DNA from: Variovorax guangxiensis
Lineage (GTDB): Bacteria > Pseudomonadota > Gammaproteobacteria > Burkholderiales > Burkholderiaceae_C
Direction: 5' to 3'
DNA: 64,000 nucleotides
Assembly: GCF_003952165.1 (NCBI RefSeq)
Contig: NZ_RXFT01000002.1
Coordinates: 548,938 to 612,937 of the forward strand
This document shows, piece after piece, positions 62,336 to 64,000 of the stretch. Below the pieces are notes generated by a model that was not told where the DNA came from, searched no databases, and was given only the letters and a program-made list of their open reading frames with translations. Position 1 is the first letter of the stretch; every line of letters starts with the position of its first letter. A program made the position numbers and the translations under genes.

Positions 62336-63337
62336 TTATTCGATTGTCGCGCCCGAGGCTTGCACGATGCCCTTCCACTTCTCGTAGTCGGTCTTCAGCA
62401 GCGCGCCGAACTGCTCGGGCGTCATGCTTTGCGGCTCGGCGCCCTGCGCGATGATGGCCGCCTTCATGTCGGGCGTGGCCAGCAGCTTGTTGACTTCGGC
62501 ATTGAGCGTGGTCACCACGTCCTTGGGCGTGCCGGCCGGCACGAAGATGCCGTACCAGGTGCTCACGTCGAAGTCCTTGTAGCCGAGCTCGGCCACGGTG
62601 GGCGTCTCGGGCAGCGAGGTGCTGCGCCTGGCCGAGGTGACGGCCAGCGGACGCAGCTTGCCGGCCTTGATCTGCGCCATGGCCGAGGGCACCGACGACA
62701 CCATCAGGTCGACGTTGCCCGCGAGCACGTCCATCATGGCCGCGTTGGAGCCCTTGTAGGGCACGTGGCGCATCTTGATCCTGGCGGCGCCGTTGAAGAT
62801 CTCGCCGGCCAGGTGGATGGTGGTGCCGTTGCCGGGCGAGCCGTAGGTGACGGTGTCGGGCGCGGCGCGCGCGGCCTTCACCACGTCGTCGAGCGTCTTG
62901 AACTTGGAGTTGGCCTGCGTGACGATCACCACCGGCGTGTAGGCCACATGGGCTACCGCGGTCAGGTCCTTCACCGTGTTGTAGCTCAGGTTCTTGTAGA
63001 GCCAGGGCGCGACGACCATGTTGTCCTTCTGGCCCATCACGATGTCGTAGCCCGTGGGCGCCGCGCGCGCGGCCTCGGCGATGCCGATGGTGCCGCCGGC
63101 GCCCGCGCGGTTGTCGGGCACCATGGTCCAGTGCTTGGCCTCGGTGAGCTTCTGGGCCACCAGGCGGGCCAGGATGTCGGTGCCGCCGCCGGGCGGGAAG
63201 GGCACGATCAGGCGCACGGGCTTGGCGGGGTAGGCGGTGGCCTGTGCGTGGGCGGTGGCGGTGGCGGTAAGGGCCAGCGGGAGTGCCAGCGAGAACGCCA
63301 GCGAGGTGGCCAGCTTGCCGAGATGTCTGCGGATCAT
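62336..63337 (-). CDS. Tripartite tricarboxylate transporter-type substrate-binding protein (Bug family)
   Basis: 333 residues from ATG 63337. The signal peptide ends near HAQA (about 32). The Bug motif YPAKPVRLIVPFPPGGGTDI is followed by [18 protein letters not shown] and YGSPGNGTTIHLAGEIF. It is the third orphan Bug protein in the window. No transporter membrane genes adjoin it; the MBL-fold enzyme gene lies downstream on the same strand, about 60 bp away. Confidence 0.92.
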   Translation of the reverse strand: MIRRHLGKLATSLAFSLALPLALTATATAHAQATAYPAKPVRLIVPFPPGGGTDILARLVAQKLTEAKHWTMVPDNRAGAGGTIGIAEAARAAPTGYDIVMGQKDNMVVAPWLYKNLSYNTVKDLTAVAHVAYTPVVIVTQANSKFKTLDDVVKAARAAPDTVTYGSPGNGTTIHLAGEIFNGAARIKMRHVPYKGSNAAMMDVLAGNVDLMVSSVPSAMAQIKAGKLRPLAVTSARRSTSLPETPTVAELGYKDFDVSTWYGIFVPAGTPKDVVTTLNAEVNKLLATPDMKAAIIAQGAEPQSMTPEQFGALLKTDYEKWKGIVQASGATIE

Positions 63338-63596
63338 GGGTTGTCTCTTCGTCGGAATGGATCGGGGGTTGCAGCCGTCGCCTGCGGTCACTGCACCGGG
63401 GGTGCAGTGTGCCGGAAGCCGCGTAAGAAGGATTTCTTCATTCGCGATGGGGCACGTATCGACTTGCGGGGCCCCATTTTCCGATGCCTTGACAGGGCCC
63501 TGTCCGACGCAAATACTGCACCGCATGGTTGAGTATTTTTGGCAAGCTCGGCGCCCTTCATTTTCGATGGCGCGCGGGGCCTGGAAGGAGACTCGC

Positions 63597-63974
63597 ATGC
63601 TCGGAAACATCAACGCAGTGGCCAATCTCGCGGTGAAGGATCTCGCCGTGGCCCGTCGCTTCTACGAAGACACGCTGGGCCTGACCCAGGTCGATGCGGA
63701 AGGGGACGAGGTCATCGTCTATCGCAGCGGCAATACCCGCATCAACGTGTACCGCTCGCAGTTCGCGGGCACCAACCAGGCGACGGCCGTGACATGGTCG
63801 GTCGACGGCGACATCGAGCGCGTCGTGGACGCGCTGAAGTCGCGGGGCGTGCGCTTCGAGCACTACGACATGCCCGACACGCAGCTGGTCGGCGACCTCC
63901 ATGTCATGGGCGACATGAAGGTCGCGTGGTTCAAGGACCCGGACGGGAACATCCTGAACCTGATCAACGACTGA
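63597..63974 (+). CDS. VOC-family (glyoxalase-like) protein
   Basis: 125 residues of the vicinal-oxygen-chelate fold: MLGNINAVANLAVKDLAVARRFYEDTLGL at the start, then VIVYRSGNTRINVYRS, and FKDPDGNILNLIND at the end with the usual metal-ligand glutamate replaced by Asn. Such proteins include dioxygenases, glyoxalases and antibiotic-binding proteins. ATG 63597 follows GGAAGGAG. It is divergent from the third Bug gene across a 259-bp spacer. Confidence 0.87.
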   Translation: MLGNINAVANLAVKDLAVARRFYEDTLGLTQVDAEGDEVIVYRSGNTRINVYRSQFAGTNQATAVTWSVDGDIERVVDALKSRGVRFEHYDMPDTQLVGDLHVMGDMKVAWFKDPDGNILNLIND

Positions 63975-64000
63975 TCGAACGATCGATCAGCCGAAGTTCC

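Overview
The window is GC-rich DNA from a betaproteobacterium, most likely a Variovorax-like member of the Comamonadaceae. The evidence is the order and type of the ribosomal genes, several orphan tricarboxylate-type (Bug) binding proteins, aerobic CoA-thioester routes for aromatic acids, and dispersed intergenic repeats. No rRNA, transposase, prophage or CRISPR array is visible. Identifications rest on motif reading alone; no database search was possible. Layout: (1) 1-7015 is the distal spc operon and alpha operon: rpsH end, rplF, rplR, rpsE, rpmD, rplO, secY, rpmJ, rpsM, rpsK, rpsD, rpoA, rplQ, then initiator tRNA-fMet and back-to-back terminators. infA is not between secY and rpmJ. (2) 7145-14088, minus strand, is a tight operon for aerobic 2-aminobenzoyl-CoA (anthranilate) or salicylyl-CoA breakdown: monooxygenase/OYE fusion, MarR regulator, crotonase, acyl-CoA dehydrogenase, aryl-CoA ligase and a RidA-like protein. 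Divergent to it are a cyclopropane-synthase-type methyltransferase and a DUF1840 protein. (3) 15949-27695 holds a Bug protein, a LysR/SDR divergent pair, an E1-alpha/E1-beta/MarR operon, paoABC (periplasmic molybdenum aldehyde oxidoreductase) with an AraC regulator, and an orphan response regulator. (4) 27716-41021 holds a PLD-type synthase, an alpha/beta hydrolase, a DUF2383 protein, a xylose-type ABC transporter with a ROK repressor, membrane glucose dehydrogenase, a GAF/Fis regulator, and a quinohemoprotein alcohol dehydrogenase. (5) 41192-48089 holds a second Bug protein, gabD, a DJ-1/PfpI protein, two divergent citrate-synthase paralogues (one fused to a DNA-binding domain) and a membrane protein. 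(6) 48080-58392 is a branched-chain-type ABC transporter operon with two CoA ligases and a divergent Crp/Fnr regulator. (7) 58408-63974 holds hipBA, an SDR, a small unknown protein, an MBL-fold enzyme, a third Bug protein and a VOC protein. The most interesting structure lies between genes. Family A (six copies, about 88 bp, three hairpins) always has the same end 0-9 bp after a stop codon, or sits in tandem behind such a copy, and its stems show compensatory changes. Family B (two copies, about 120-126 bp, nested inverted repeats) also follows stop codons. Family C is a paired palindrome related to a widespread proteobacterial repeat. Five of the six spacers of the ABC-transporter operon carry one of these elements. 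Several divergent promoter regions contain clean dyads that fit the neighbouring regulator: ROK, LysR, MarR, Crp/Fnr, HipB and the HTH-citrate synthase.
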